From JBDKGH01 sp039798265 (GTDB taxonomy: Bacteria; Bacteroidota; Bacteroidia; Flavobacteriales_D; Sanyastnellaceae): 59,862 nt of DNA. The position numbers and the translations under genes are program-made. The stretch's first letter is position 1; each line of letters starts with the position of its first letter. The stretch spans positions 1-59,862 of the forward strand of contig JBDKGH010000067.1 of NCBI GenBank assembly GCA_039798265.1, given 5' to 3'. Positions 50,757-57,791 of the stretch are shown one piece after another. The notes under the pieces are model-generated. The model searched no databases, was not told where the DNA came from, and saw nothing but the letters and a program-made list of their open reading frames with translations.

Positions 50757-51868
50757 TTTGGTTGGGCAGCTAGCGTTTCATAGAATCGAAGAAGTTTTTT
50801 TTCTTCTATACTCCAATTGTATTTTTCTTCAACTGCTTTACGTCCATTTTTCCCGAGTTGTTCGGCGCGAGCGGTGTCGTTGATCAATTGCTCAATTGCA
50901 TCGCGCAATGCATCTTCATTGAATACATCCACGGATAATCCGCAATGGGCATCGTCAATGATGGATTTCCATAGCGGAATATTGGTGGCAATTACAGGGA
51001 TACCTGCCGCCATGTATTCAAACATTTTTACCGGTAAAGCTTCCGAAAAACTTTTTACGGGACGAAGCGTTACTAGACCCACCATTGATTGATCCAACAA
51101 CTTCCGCACACCTTTGCGATCAGCAAAGCCATGGTATTGCACTTGATGCCAGCCCGGTTGTTGACGCATTTCAGATTCTAACTCAGCAGGTGAAAAAGCA
51201 CCGGCAAGATGTAAGATAAAGTTCGCGCCATTCATGGCATTTATTTTTTCTCGAATGCCTCGCACTTCCGTAATGCTTCCGATGTAGCAAGCTACTTTTT
51301 CTTTGGAAGAAAAAGGCACTGGTGCGGGCATATCCTCTAGGCTCGGATAGTTGCATACATCTATGCACTGGATGCCTATTTTTTCAAAACGATTTCGGAT
51401 AATGGGAGTGGCGGCGACAACGCCAGCTAATTGCCGTGCGGCTTTGTTTTCTCGAGCTTCTGTAATTTGACTCACCCACTTTCTCATCCACAAAGGGATG
51501 TAGTGTTTGGTCATTACTTGTCGCGGAAGATCTTCATGGCTATCATAGATCACTATTTTTCCTTTTCTCGCGAGTTTTACGCCATAAGGAAGTAATTCTG
51601 GATCGTGAAAGTGGTAGATATCTGCATTGAGCTCCAGCGCTTTTTTATACACCGATTTGGAGGCAAAAAGCATTCTTTTGATGCGGCCTCCGCTAAATGG
51701 AACTCCAATGATGTTCACTCCATCTTTCGTTTCTTTTACGGCATTGGTGGCAATGAGCGAAACGCGGTATCCAGCACGAGCAAGTGAACGGCATTCTTTC
51801 ACAAAAATGCGTGTATCACCCGAAGGATGTGCAGAGGTTAGATGAGCTACATGTAAAGGTTGATGCAT
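50753..51868 (-). CDS. Glycosyltransferase family 4
   Basis: A 371-aa GT-B enzyme. The first Rossmann domain opens with HVAHLTSAHPSGDTRIFVKE; the second contains the EMMAAGIPVIAT-like MFEYMAAGIPVIATNIPLW, the retaining GT4 (GT1-like) donor-binding motif. No membrane helix. The downstream GT2 start overlaps its stop (ATGA), so the two act together, probably on a surface or exported glycan. Confidence 0.87.
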   Translation of the reverse strand: MHQPLHVAHLTSAHPSGDTRIFVKECRSLARAGYRVSLIATNAVKETKDGVNIIGVPFSGGRIKRMLFASKSVYKKALELNADIYHFHDPELLPYGVKLARKGKIVIYDSHEDLPRQVMTKHYIPLWMRKWVSQITEARENKAARQLAGVVAATPIIRNRFEKIGIQCIDVCNYPSLEDMPAPVPFSSKEKVACYIGSITEVRGIREKINAMNGANFILHLAGAFSPAELESEMRQQPGWHQVQYHGFADRKGVRKLLDQSMVGLVTLRPVKSFSEALPVKMFEYMAAGIPVIATNIPLWKSIIDDAHCGLSVDVFNEDALRDAIEQLINDTARAEQLGKNGRKAVEEKYNWSIEEKKLLRFYETLAAQPK

Positions 51869-51890
51869 GGTGGAGTGCAGTATCTCATTC

Positions 51891-51898
51891 CAAATTTA
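51891..51898 (-). promoter_or_regulatory. Predicted -7 box for the GT4 > GT2 > mannosidase operon
   Basis: Minus-strand TAAATTTG is an exact TAnnTTTG match, 22 nt before the GT4 start codon and after the aroE stop. Confidence 0.45.
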
Positions 51899-51915
51899 AT
51901 CGGAAAAAGCGTAAG

Positions 51916-52644
51916 CTAGCTATTCCAAATTTCCCAAGCTCTTTCGGCTTGTAATTGTAGCATGGGTAGACCGTTCATGATTTGAGCGCCGTTGGCTTCG
52001 CCTTTGGTTAAAAAGGCTGATTTTGCTGGGTTATATACAAGGTCGTACAAAAAATGATCGGCACCGATGGCTGCATAAGGCAAAGGTGGAAATTCATCTA
52101 CTTCGGGAAAAGTACCGAGTGGTGTGCAATTGATGATCAGTTTAAAATGCACCATGGCTTCGGCTGAAAGAGCATTCCATGGAATGTGATGATCATTTTT
52201 TGCATCACGTGTAACGAACCAACAGGGAATATTCCATTCGTTAAGTACATGAAAAATGGCCTTCGAGGCGCCTCCAGTGCCGAGGATAAGGGCGCGTTCA
52301 AATTTGTTTTCAATGAATGGACGAATACTCGATTTGAAACCGAAAGCATCGGTGTTGTATCCAATGAGCTGACCGTTTTTTACGGCAATGCAATTGACAG
52401 CGCCAATTTTTTGAGCGTCGTCGCTGAGCGAGTCGAGGAAGGGAATTACTTCTTCTTTGTAAGGAATCGTTACGCTTAGGCCATCGATTTTTTGATCGAG
52501 TACCCACTCTCTGAAAAGATCTAAGCTGGGTAGTTCAAAAAGATCAAACGAATGTCCTTTTAGGTTTTCGCGTTGAAACTTTTCTTCGAAGTATTTTTTC
52601 GAAAAAGAGTGTCCGAGTTTTTTGCCAATGAGTCCTAAGCGCAC
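51916..52644 (-). CDS. aroE: Shikimate dehydrogenase
   Basis: The NADPH-dependent reduction of 3-dehydroshikimate in the aromatic amino acid pathway. At 242 aa it is slightly short but normal for Bacteroidota. Substrate residues are clear: GHSFSKKYF, Lys63 (IPYKEEV), Asn84 (GAVNC) and Asp99 (NTDAFGF); the nucleotide loop is LGTGGASKAIF. It is 5 bp after the DedA gene on the same strand and probably cotranscribed. Confidence 0.92.
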   Translation of the reverse strand: MRLGLIGKKLGHSFSKKYFEEKFQRENLKGHSFDLFELPSLDLFREWVLDQKIDGLSVTIPYKEEVIPFLDSLSDDAQKIGAVNCIAVKNGQLIGYNTDAFGFKSSIRPFIENKFERALILGTGGASKAIFHVLNEWNIPCWFVTRDAKNDHHIPWNALSAEAMVHFKLIINCTPLGTFPEVDEFPPLPYAAIGADHFLYDLVYNPAKSAFLTKGEANGAQIMNGLPMLQLQAERAWEIWNS

Positions 52645-52649
52645 TGTTC

Positions 52650-53318
52650 TTATTTTGAGCTGAATTTGTGGCGCAGATAGGCAACTACCATAGGTAAAAT
52701 GGATATGATAATAATGCCTACTACCACGGCTTCAAAGTGCTCCTTTACGAACGGATTTTTACCGAGAAAGAATCCAGCGAGCGACATACTACCTATCCAC
52801 AGGATACCACCAGCCACGTCATAAGGAAGAAACTTTTTACGGTATTCCATTTTTCCTACACCTGCAACAAAGGGGGTGAAGGTGCGAACGATCGGAACGA
52901 AGCGGGCCATAATGATTGCCTTGGTTCCGTATTTTTCGAAGAAAACGTGGGTGCGATCGATGTATTCTTGTTTTACCAAATTGCGTTTACCCAATTTGAT
53001 TTGAGTGGCTTTTGATCCAAAGAATCGGCCGATGGCATAGTTCAAATTATCGCCCAGAATGGCGGCTATGGAAAGAAGAAGAATGATCCATCCAATCTGC
53101 AAGGGTGCGTCTGGTTGATCTGCGCTGCGAGCGGCCAAAGCACCTGCAGCGAAAAGGAGTGAATCGCCGGGTAAAAAGGGCATGATGACTAATCCTGTTT
53201 CAACGAAGATGATCAAGAATAAAATAGCATAGATGGCAGTGCCATAATCAGACACCATTTGATCAAGATGATCGTTGATGTGCAGAATGAAGTCAAGAGC
53301 AGAGTGGATAATTTCCAT
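52650..53318 (-). CDS. DedA-family membrane protein
   Basis: A 222-aa DedA/VTT-superfamily protein with several membrane helices. VETGLVIMPFLPGDSLLFAAG is the re-entrant motif of the family and GRFFGSKATQ-like NYAIGRFFGSKA is present, with a RFVPIVRTFTPFVAG segment typical of VTT proteins. The family flips phospholipids or undecaprenyl phosphate and affects proton motive force. Conserved neighbours are aroE and a rhodanese. Confidence 0.9.
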   Translation of the reverse strand: MEIIHSALDFILHINDHLDQMVSDYGTAIYAILFLIIFVETGLVIMPFLPGDSLLFAAGALAARSADQPDAPLQIGWIILLLSIAAILGDNLNYAIGRFFGSKATQIKLGKRNLVKQEYIDRTHVFFEKYGTKAIIMARFVPIVRTFTPFVAGVGKMEYRKKFLPYDVAGGILWIGSMSLAGFFLGKNPFVKEHFEAVVVGIIIISILPMVVAYLRHKFSSK

Positions 53319-53339
53319 ACAAAGGTGAAGTCTATCAGA

Positions 53340-53660
53340 TTATTTAAAGCATTCGAGAGAGGAGTCAATGTCTTGGCCGTATGCGGCGATACCTCCTTTT
53401 AGTGTGTACAGATTGTCGCGATTAAATTTTTGTTCAATCCAATACACTACGGCTTCGCTTCTGCGGCCACTTTGGCAATGAAAGATAACAGGGACATCTT
53501 CGCGAATACGTTCGAGGTTAGAAATGATCTGTTCCATAGGAATATGTTCGCCACCGATGGAGCAGTAGGCTACTTCGTGTTCTTCGCGAACATCAATTAA
53601 TTGATAAGCTTTGCCTTCATTTTTCCAGGAGTGCAATTCGCTTGGGCTAATCTCTTTCAT
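53340..53660 (-). CDS. Single-domain rhodanese-like protein
   Basis: A 106-aa rhodanese. The active-site loop is HCQSGRRSE with Cys62. It has the GlpE-like size and no signal peptide, so it is a small cytoplasmic sulfur carrier or sulfurtransferase. A sulfite-using enzyme (the phosphosulfolactate synthase-like gene) lies upstream on the same strand, but a terminator stands between them. Confidence 0.88.
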   Translation of the reverse strand: MKEISPSELHSWKNEGKAYQLIDVREEHEVAYCSIGGEHIPMEQIISNLERIREDVPVIFHCQSGRRSEAVVYWIEQKFNRDNLYTLKGGIAAYGQDIDSSLECFK

Positions 53661-53716
53661 TCGGTTGATTTTGCGCGGTCAAATATCGTTCTTTCTCTTG
53701 AGATAATGGGAATAAA

Positions 53717-53744
53717 AAAGCCATTGGTTTAATCCAATGGCTTT
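53717..53744 (-). terminator. Terminator of the phosphosulfolactate synthase-like gene
   Basis: AAAGCCATTGG (53717-53727) pairs with CCAATGGCTTT (53734-53744) around a 6-nt loop. On the minus strand TTTTTTATT follows the stem, so it terminates the gene ending at 53767. Confidence 0.85.
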
Positions 53745-53766
53745 CCAATATCGAGTGGGCTATGCA

Positions 53767-54552
53767 TTAGCCTTTCATTTTTTCTACAATGTTTTCAGGA
53801 AGATAATCGAAGAACGTATCGCCGCGAAGTCCAATGCGCAAACATTCCAATGGAATTACTTCATTCTCGGCGATGTTGCCGAGGTTTACATTGGGGCCTA
53901 GGTGCTTGATGAAATAAACCTGTTGCGCTTTTTTCGGCGCTTCCCAAAGAATATCTTCAGCCTTTACTTTTTGAAGGATTTTATTGATGAGAACAACGTG
54001 AGCTTGACCATTTGGGCGGTAAATACCTACAGTTCCACTTTCGCGAGCTTCGGCAATTACTTTCCAGCTGCCTGCTTGAAGTTCAGCTTGCATCATCTTG
54101 ATCCAACGAGCTGGGCTAATCAAGATGCCTTCTTCTTTAGATCCTACTTCTGAAAGTACGCGATAGTCTTTTGCAAAACGCGCAATCACTTCACACTTTT
54201 CATCGTGCGGAATAACCATACTACCGTCAGAAACCTCTACAGTGTCTAGGCCAAGGCTATCCACATATTTACGGTAGTCATTTTCTTGTCCGCGCACATA
54301 GAATGCTTCGAATAGGGTGCCACCAACGTAGACTTTCATGCCTGCGTTTTGGTAGAGTTTTACTTTGTCCTTTACGTTTTTCGCAAAGGCAGAGGTACCA
54401 AAACCAAGTTTTACGATGTCAACAAATTCACTAGCGGAGTCAATCATATCTTCAGCTTGACGAATAGAAAGACCTTTATCCATCACCATCGTTACCCCGC
54501 TTTCGCGGTTTCCTTTGGTGCGCTCAGGCATATGATTAAGAGAAAAATTCAT
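53767..54552 (-). CDS. comA: Phosphosulfolactate synthase-like protein (ComA family)
   Basis: A 261-aa TIM-barrel enzyme of the ComA family. In methanogens ComA adds sulfite to phosphoenolpyruvate to make (R)-phosphosulfolactate, the first step of coenzyme M synthesis. Segments typical of the family are DIVKLGFGTSAF, VYVGGTLFEAFYVRG, VEVSDGSM and ISPARWIKMMQ. The pathway's later enzymes ComB and ComC are not in the window. Bacteroidota do not make coenzyme M but many make sulfonolipids, so sulfolactate or a related sulfonate could be the purpose here. The promoter has both -33 TTG and -7 boxes. Confidence 0.87.
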   Translation of the reverse strand: MNFSLNHMPERTKGNRESGVTMVMDKGLSIRQAEDMIDSASEFVDIVKLGFGTSAFAKNVKDKVKLYQNAGMKVYVGGTLFEAFYVRGQENDYRKYVDSLGLDTVEVSDGSMVIPHDEKCEVIARFAKDYRVLSEVGSKEEGILISPARWIKMMQAELQAGSWKVIAEARESGTVGIYRPNGQAHVVLINKILQKVKAEDILWEAPKKAQQVYFIKHLGPNVNLGNIAENEVIPLECLRIGLRGDTFFDYLPENIVEKMKG

Positions 54553-54586
54553 GCGTTCTCAATTTAGTAGGTGGATAGCAAGAGGG

Positions 54587-54616
54587 CAAATATCGTAAAA
54601 AACCTTGTCAAATCAA
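54587..54616 (-). promoter_or_regulatory. Predicted promoter of the phosphosulfolactate synthase-like gene
   Basis: On the minus strand TTG (54614-54616), 19 nt, then GATATTTG (54587-54594), one mismatch from TAnnTTTG. This is the best-spaced promoter in the window. A similar GATATTTG precedes the rhodanese gene. Confidence 0.5.
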
Positions 54617-54682
54617 CTAAGTGTACAAAGTACAATTACTAACAAGATCACTTTTCGGGTAAAAGCATGTTTTTGTTCGGGC

Positions 54683-56092
54683 TTATTGTTGGGCTTTGCC
54701 TGTTATAAGGTCGATATAGGTAACGTTTTCTTTGATTTTGGGATAGTACTCCACTAGTTCATTGAGTTCATCTTTATCATTGATATACATACGTACGAGA
54801 AGCTCTTGAGCTTCCGCATGGAGACCGGCTTCGAGGAGGTAAGCGACCTTGCGGTACCCTAGGGCACTGCTTTGCGGTATTTTTTGCCAACCTTCATTGA
54901 TGGCCTTCAAGGCGCCGAGCATATCATTTTTCAAAAAGAAAACATCTGCGTGATCGAGCCAAACATCTTCGTTATCGCTGAATCGAGTGATCAAGCTTTC
55001 GGTGATGGCTTCTGACTCGTCATATCGCTTCATCTTTTTGAGCATTTCTACTTGAAAGAGGAAGTAATCGGCGTTTTCAGGCTCGAGGTCAATTGCGCGT
55101 TCGATGTAAACGAGGCTTTCCGAAGTTTTACCTTGTAAGTCGAATACCACCCCAATACCCAAATAAGCATCTGCGTAACTTTCGTCTGTTTGCAGGCTTT
55201 TGCGGTAATAGAATAAAGCTTTATCGAGCTCATTCAGTTTTTCGAAGCATTCACCAATGTGACAGTACACGGGAGCTTGAGGAGGTTCTATAGAATACGA
55301 TTCTTCGAGCACTTGAATGGCTTCGGCGAATCGCTCTAGTTTGAACAGAGCATGCGCTTTGTTGTAATAGGCAGGGGCAAATTCTGATTGCACTGCTATA
55401 CAATAGTCGTAAGCATCGAGTGATTCTTCGAGTTGTTCGATTTTTTGGAAGGCATTTCCCAGATTATACCATGCGGCAAAATTGTAAGGAAACTGGTCGA
55501 TAAAACTTTGATAGAACTCAATACTCTCCGCCAAGCGCTCCGTAGTTTCGAAACAATAGGCCAATTCATACAGCAATATTTCGTTGTCGGGCTTGAGTAA
55601 AAGTGCTTCTTTGAGGGTTTCAATCGCTTTATCGAAGCGCTCCATGTTTTCATACTCTAGAGCGATTTCCAAGTAAATCTCATCGGCATACTCGTCGCCA
55701 CCTAGTTCCAATGCTTTTTTGAAAAGCTGAATGGCTTTCGGATGTTCGCGGAGCTGGCTATAAATAGAGGCCATGGTGAGCAGCACTTCTTCGTTTTTGG
55801 GCTCAAATTTTTCGAGGCTCTTCAAACGGTTCAAAGCACGGGTGAGATGTCCCATACCAGCGAGTATTTGTGCCTCGCGCAGCATGATGGTCGTATTTTC
55901 GGGGAAAAGCGTATAAGCGTATTCGATAACAGCCAACGCTTTGTAAAACTTGCTGTCTTCGCAATAGTAGTCGATGATTTCTTCGAATTGATCGACATCA
56001 AAATAGTACGACTGATTATTGGCAAGCATTTGCTCATAGCGATTCACCAAATCATCGGCGTAGTGCTTGTCGCGGTTATTGTCGTCTTGCAT
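54683..56092 (-). CDS. TPR-repeat protein
   Basis: A 469-aa soluble protein made almost entirely of about 11-12 tetratricopeptide repeats, starting about residue 45 (KALAVIEYAYTLFPENTTIML) with units such as AWYNLGNAFQKIEQLEESLDAY and AYLGIGVVFDLQGKTSESLVY. No signal peptide or other domain, so it is a cytoplasmic scaffold. It is the first gene upstream of the comA-like gene, with its own -7 box. Partner unknown. Confidence 0.87.
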   Translation of the reverse strand: MQDDNNRDKHYADDLVNRYEQMLANNQSYYFDVDQFEEIIDYYCEDSKFYKALAVIEYAYTLFPENTTIMLREAQILAGMGHLTRALNRLKSLEKFEPKNEEVLLTMASIYSQLREHPKAIQLFKKALELGGDEYADEIYLEIALEYENMERFDKAIETLKEALLLKPDNEILLYELAYCFETTERLAESIEFYQSFIDQFPYNFAAWYNLGNAFQKIEQLEESLDAYDYCIAVQSEFAPAYYNKAHALFKLERFAEAIQVLEESYSIEPPQAPVYCHIGECFEKLNELDKALFYYRKSLQTDESYADAYLGIGVVFDLQGKTSESLVYIERAIDLEPENADYFLFQVEMLKKMKRYDESEAITESLITRFSDNEDVWLDHADVFFLKNDMLGALKAINEGWQKIPQSSALGYRKVAYLLEAGLHAEAQELLVRMYINDKDELNELVEYYPKIKENVTYIDLITGKAQQ

Positions 56093-56150
56093 AGGCTATT
56101 TAGAACTTGTTAGGTTAGCGCATTCCGGCAATTGGAAAATGGGCTACACT

Positions 56151-56158
56151 CAAATATA
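56151..56158 (-). promoter_or_regulatory. Predicted -7 box of the TPR gene
   Basis: Minus-strand TATATTTG is an exact TAnnTTTG match. It implies a leader of about 50 nt before the ATG at 56092. Confidence 0.45.
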
Positions 56159-56266
56159 ACGAAAAAAAGCTGAATTCGGTATCTGAGATGTGCGGCTTTT
56201 TAACAAGAAATGTTCCTATGGTTGAAAAGTGGCAGTATTGTCAGTTGTAGGTGTATTTTTAGCCCC

Positions 56267-56893
56267 ATGAAAAAATGGTGGCAGAAAAAATGGGTGAAGG
56301 CATTGGTCATAGTGTCAGTTTTGCTCATAGGCTTGTTTTTATTCAGAAATCCTATTCTTCGGGGATTGGGCGTTTATCTAGTAAGCGACAACCCATTGGA
56401 GAAAACCGATGCCATTTGTGTACTCGGGGGTAATAGTTTTGAGCGGGGACTGGAGGGCGCTGAAGTGTACAAGCAGTTCACGGGGACGCCGGTGATTGCT
56501 ACCGGTGGAAATTTTCCGCTTCAAATACAAGCCTTTGATACGCTGATGACGGAGGCCCAGCTCACTCGCTTAGTACTCGAGAAGCATGGTGTTCCTGACT
56601 CTATGATTGTGACACTGAACGGTTCTACTAGCACCATGGAAGAGTCCGATGAAATTTTGGCCTATTGCAAGGAGCATCAATTGAAAAAAATCACACTCAT
56701 CTCCAGCACATTTCATTTGAGAAGAATACGTTGGGTATTTGAAGAAAAATTCCAAGAGGCAGGAATCGAAGTGCGTCTCCATGGCGCAACGGACAAAGAG
56801 TTTGATGCCGAAAACTGGTGGAAAAATGAGCAAGGTCTGATCACTACCAATAACGAGTACATCAAATTGTTGTATTACATCATCAAATACTAG
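56267..56893 (+). CDS. YdcF/DUF218-family membrane-anchored protein
   Basis: A 208-aa protein. One N-terminal transmembrane helix (about residues 8-27) leads to a DUF218 Rossmann-like domain on the outer side, with ICVLGGNSFERGLEGAEVYK, IATGGNFPL and the GSTSTMEE motif. The YdcF/SanA family acts on wall integrity or binds SAM, but no activity is proven. Start: ATG 56267; the frame is open upstream but the earlier codons lack family similarity. It is divergent from the TPR gene. Confidence 0.83.
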   Translation: MKKWWQKKWVKALVIVSVLLIGLFLFRNPILRGLGVYLVSDNPLEKTDAICVLGGNSFERGLEGAEVYKQFTGTPVIATGGNFPLQIQAFDTLMTEAQLTRLVLEKHGVPDSMIVTLNGSTSTMEESDEILAYCKEHQLKKITLISSTFHLRRIRWVFEEKFQEAGIEVRLHGATDKEFDAENWWKNEQGLITTNNEYIKLLYYIIKY

Positions 56894-56913
56894 TGAAAAG
56901 ATGACGTTGCAGA

Positions 56914-57783
56914 TTATTCATCAAAGGTCATCCAAGATGCAAGGCAGTGTTCGAACGAGATGTGGGAAGAAGGGATATTGATTTTTTCTAAAGCGTGTTG
57001 AGCGTTTTCGAGTTGTGATCGGCTAATCTTATACCCATCATTCCATTGCGTGCGCTGCAGCCACGCGGATGCTTCTTCATGCGACATGTGAAACACATGA
57101 CTCACCATATGGGCCGCATCAGGATTGGAAGAAAAGGAGATGCATCTTTCATTCATAATGTCGAGCATTTTTTTGATGCTCTCACCATTTTTAGCAAGCG
57201 ATTCCTCGGTAGCTACTACCAAAAAACTAGACCACGGCGCGCTGAATTCGCCTACTTTTTTTACCAGTCCTTTTTCCACGAAAGGACGGGTCATGTATTT
57301 TTCCCAATAAAAGAGTTGAGTTTCTTCTTTCACCAACGAATCGATAGCACCATCGAGGGTATTGACAATTTTCAGTTGATCATTGCTCACCGGTATTCCC
57401 AATTGTTGTGCGTGAATCATCGCCATTAAATGCGATCCTGAACCCATGCGTGAAATAGCGTAGTTTCGGGGCGAAGAATCTTGAACCGAATGAACGTTCG
57501 GTGAAGCAGTGTGAATTCCCCAAATAAGCGGTGTATCGATGTAAACTTTTACCACTTTGGCGGTAAGTCCTTGCGCTACGGCACTGACATAACCTTCGGT
57601 GAGCAGAATGGCTAAATCAAGATCACCGGAGGCTAATGCCTTGGTCATGGCTCCTGTGCCGCCAGAAAAGTAGGTCCAGGCTACGTCAATTTTAGCTTGT
57701 CCAAAAGCATCTTTTTCTACAGCTATAGACCAAGGAAGATTGAAGTGCTCAGGCACTCCACCGATGTGCAAACGAGTGGGCAT
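56914..57783 (-). CDS. Periplasmic-binding-protein-like (SsuA/Ca3427-type) cytosolic protein
   Basis: A 289-aa type II binding-protein fold, related to NMT1/ThiY/SsuA substrate-binding proteins (LHIGGVPEHFNLPWSIAVEK, SGGTGAMTKALASGDLDLAIL, TEGYVSAV). It has no signal peptide or lipobox and starts directly with the first strand, so it is cytosolic, like the yeast Ca3427 proteins. I use the ATG at 57783; the frame is open upstream but overlaps the previous gene. No ABC partner genes nearby. Likely binds a heterocyclic, sulfonate or thiamine-precursor-like ligand, by family. Confidence 0.75.
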   Translation of the reverse strand: MPTRLHIGGVPEHFNLPWSIAVEKDAFGQAKIDVAWTYFSGGTGAMTKALASGDLDLAILLTEGYVSAVAQGLTAKVVKVYIDTPLIWGIHTASPNVHSVQDSSPRNYAISRMGSGSHLMAMIHAQQLGIPVSNDQLKIVNTLDGAIDSLVKEETQLFYWEKYMTRPFVEKGLVKKVGEFSAPWSSFLVVATEESLAKNGESIKKMLDIMNERCISFSSNPDAAHMVSHVFHMSHEEASAWLQRTQWNDGYKISRSQLENAQHALEKINIPSSHISFEHCLASWMTFDE

Positions 57784-57791
57784 GGCATGGA

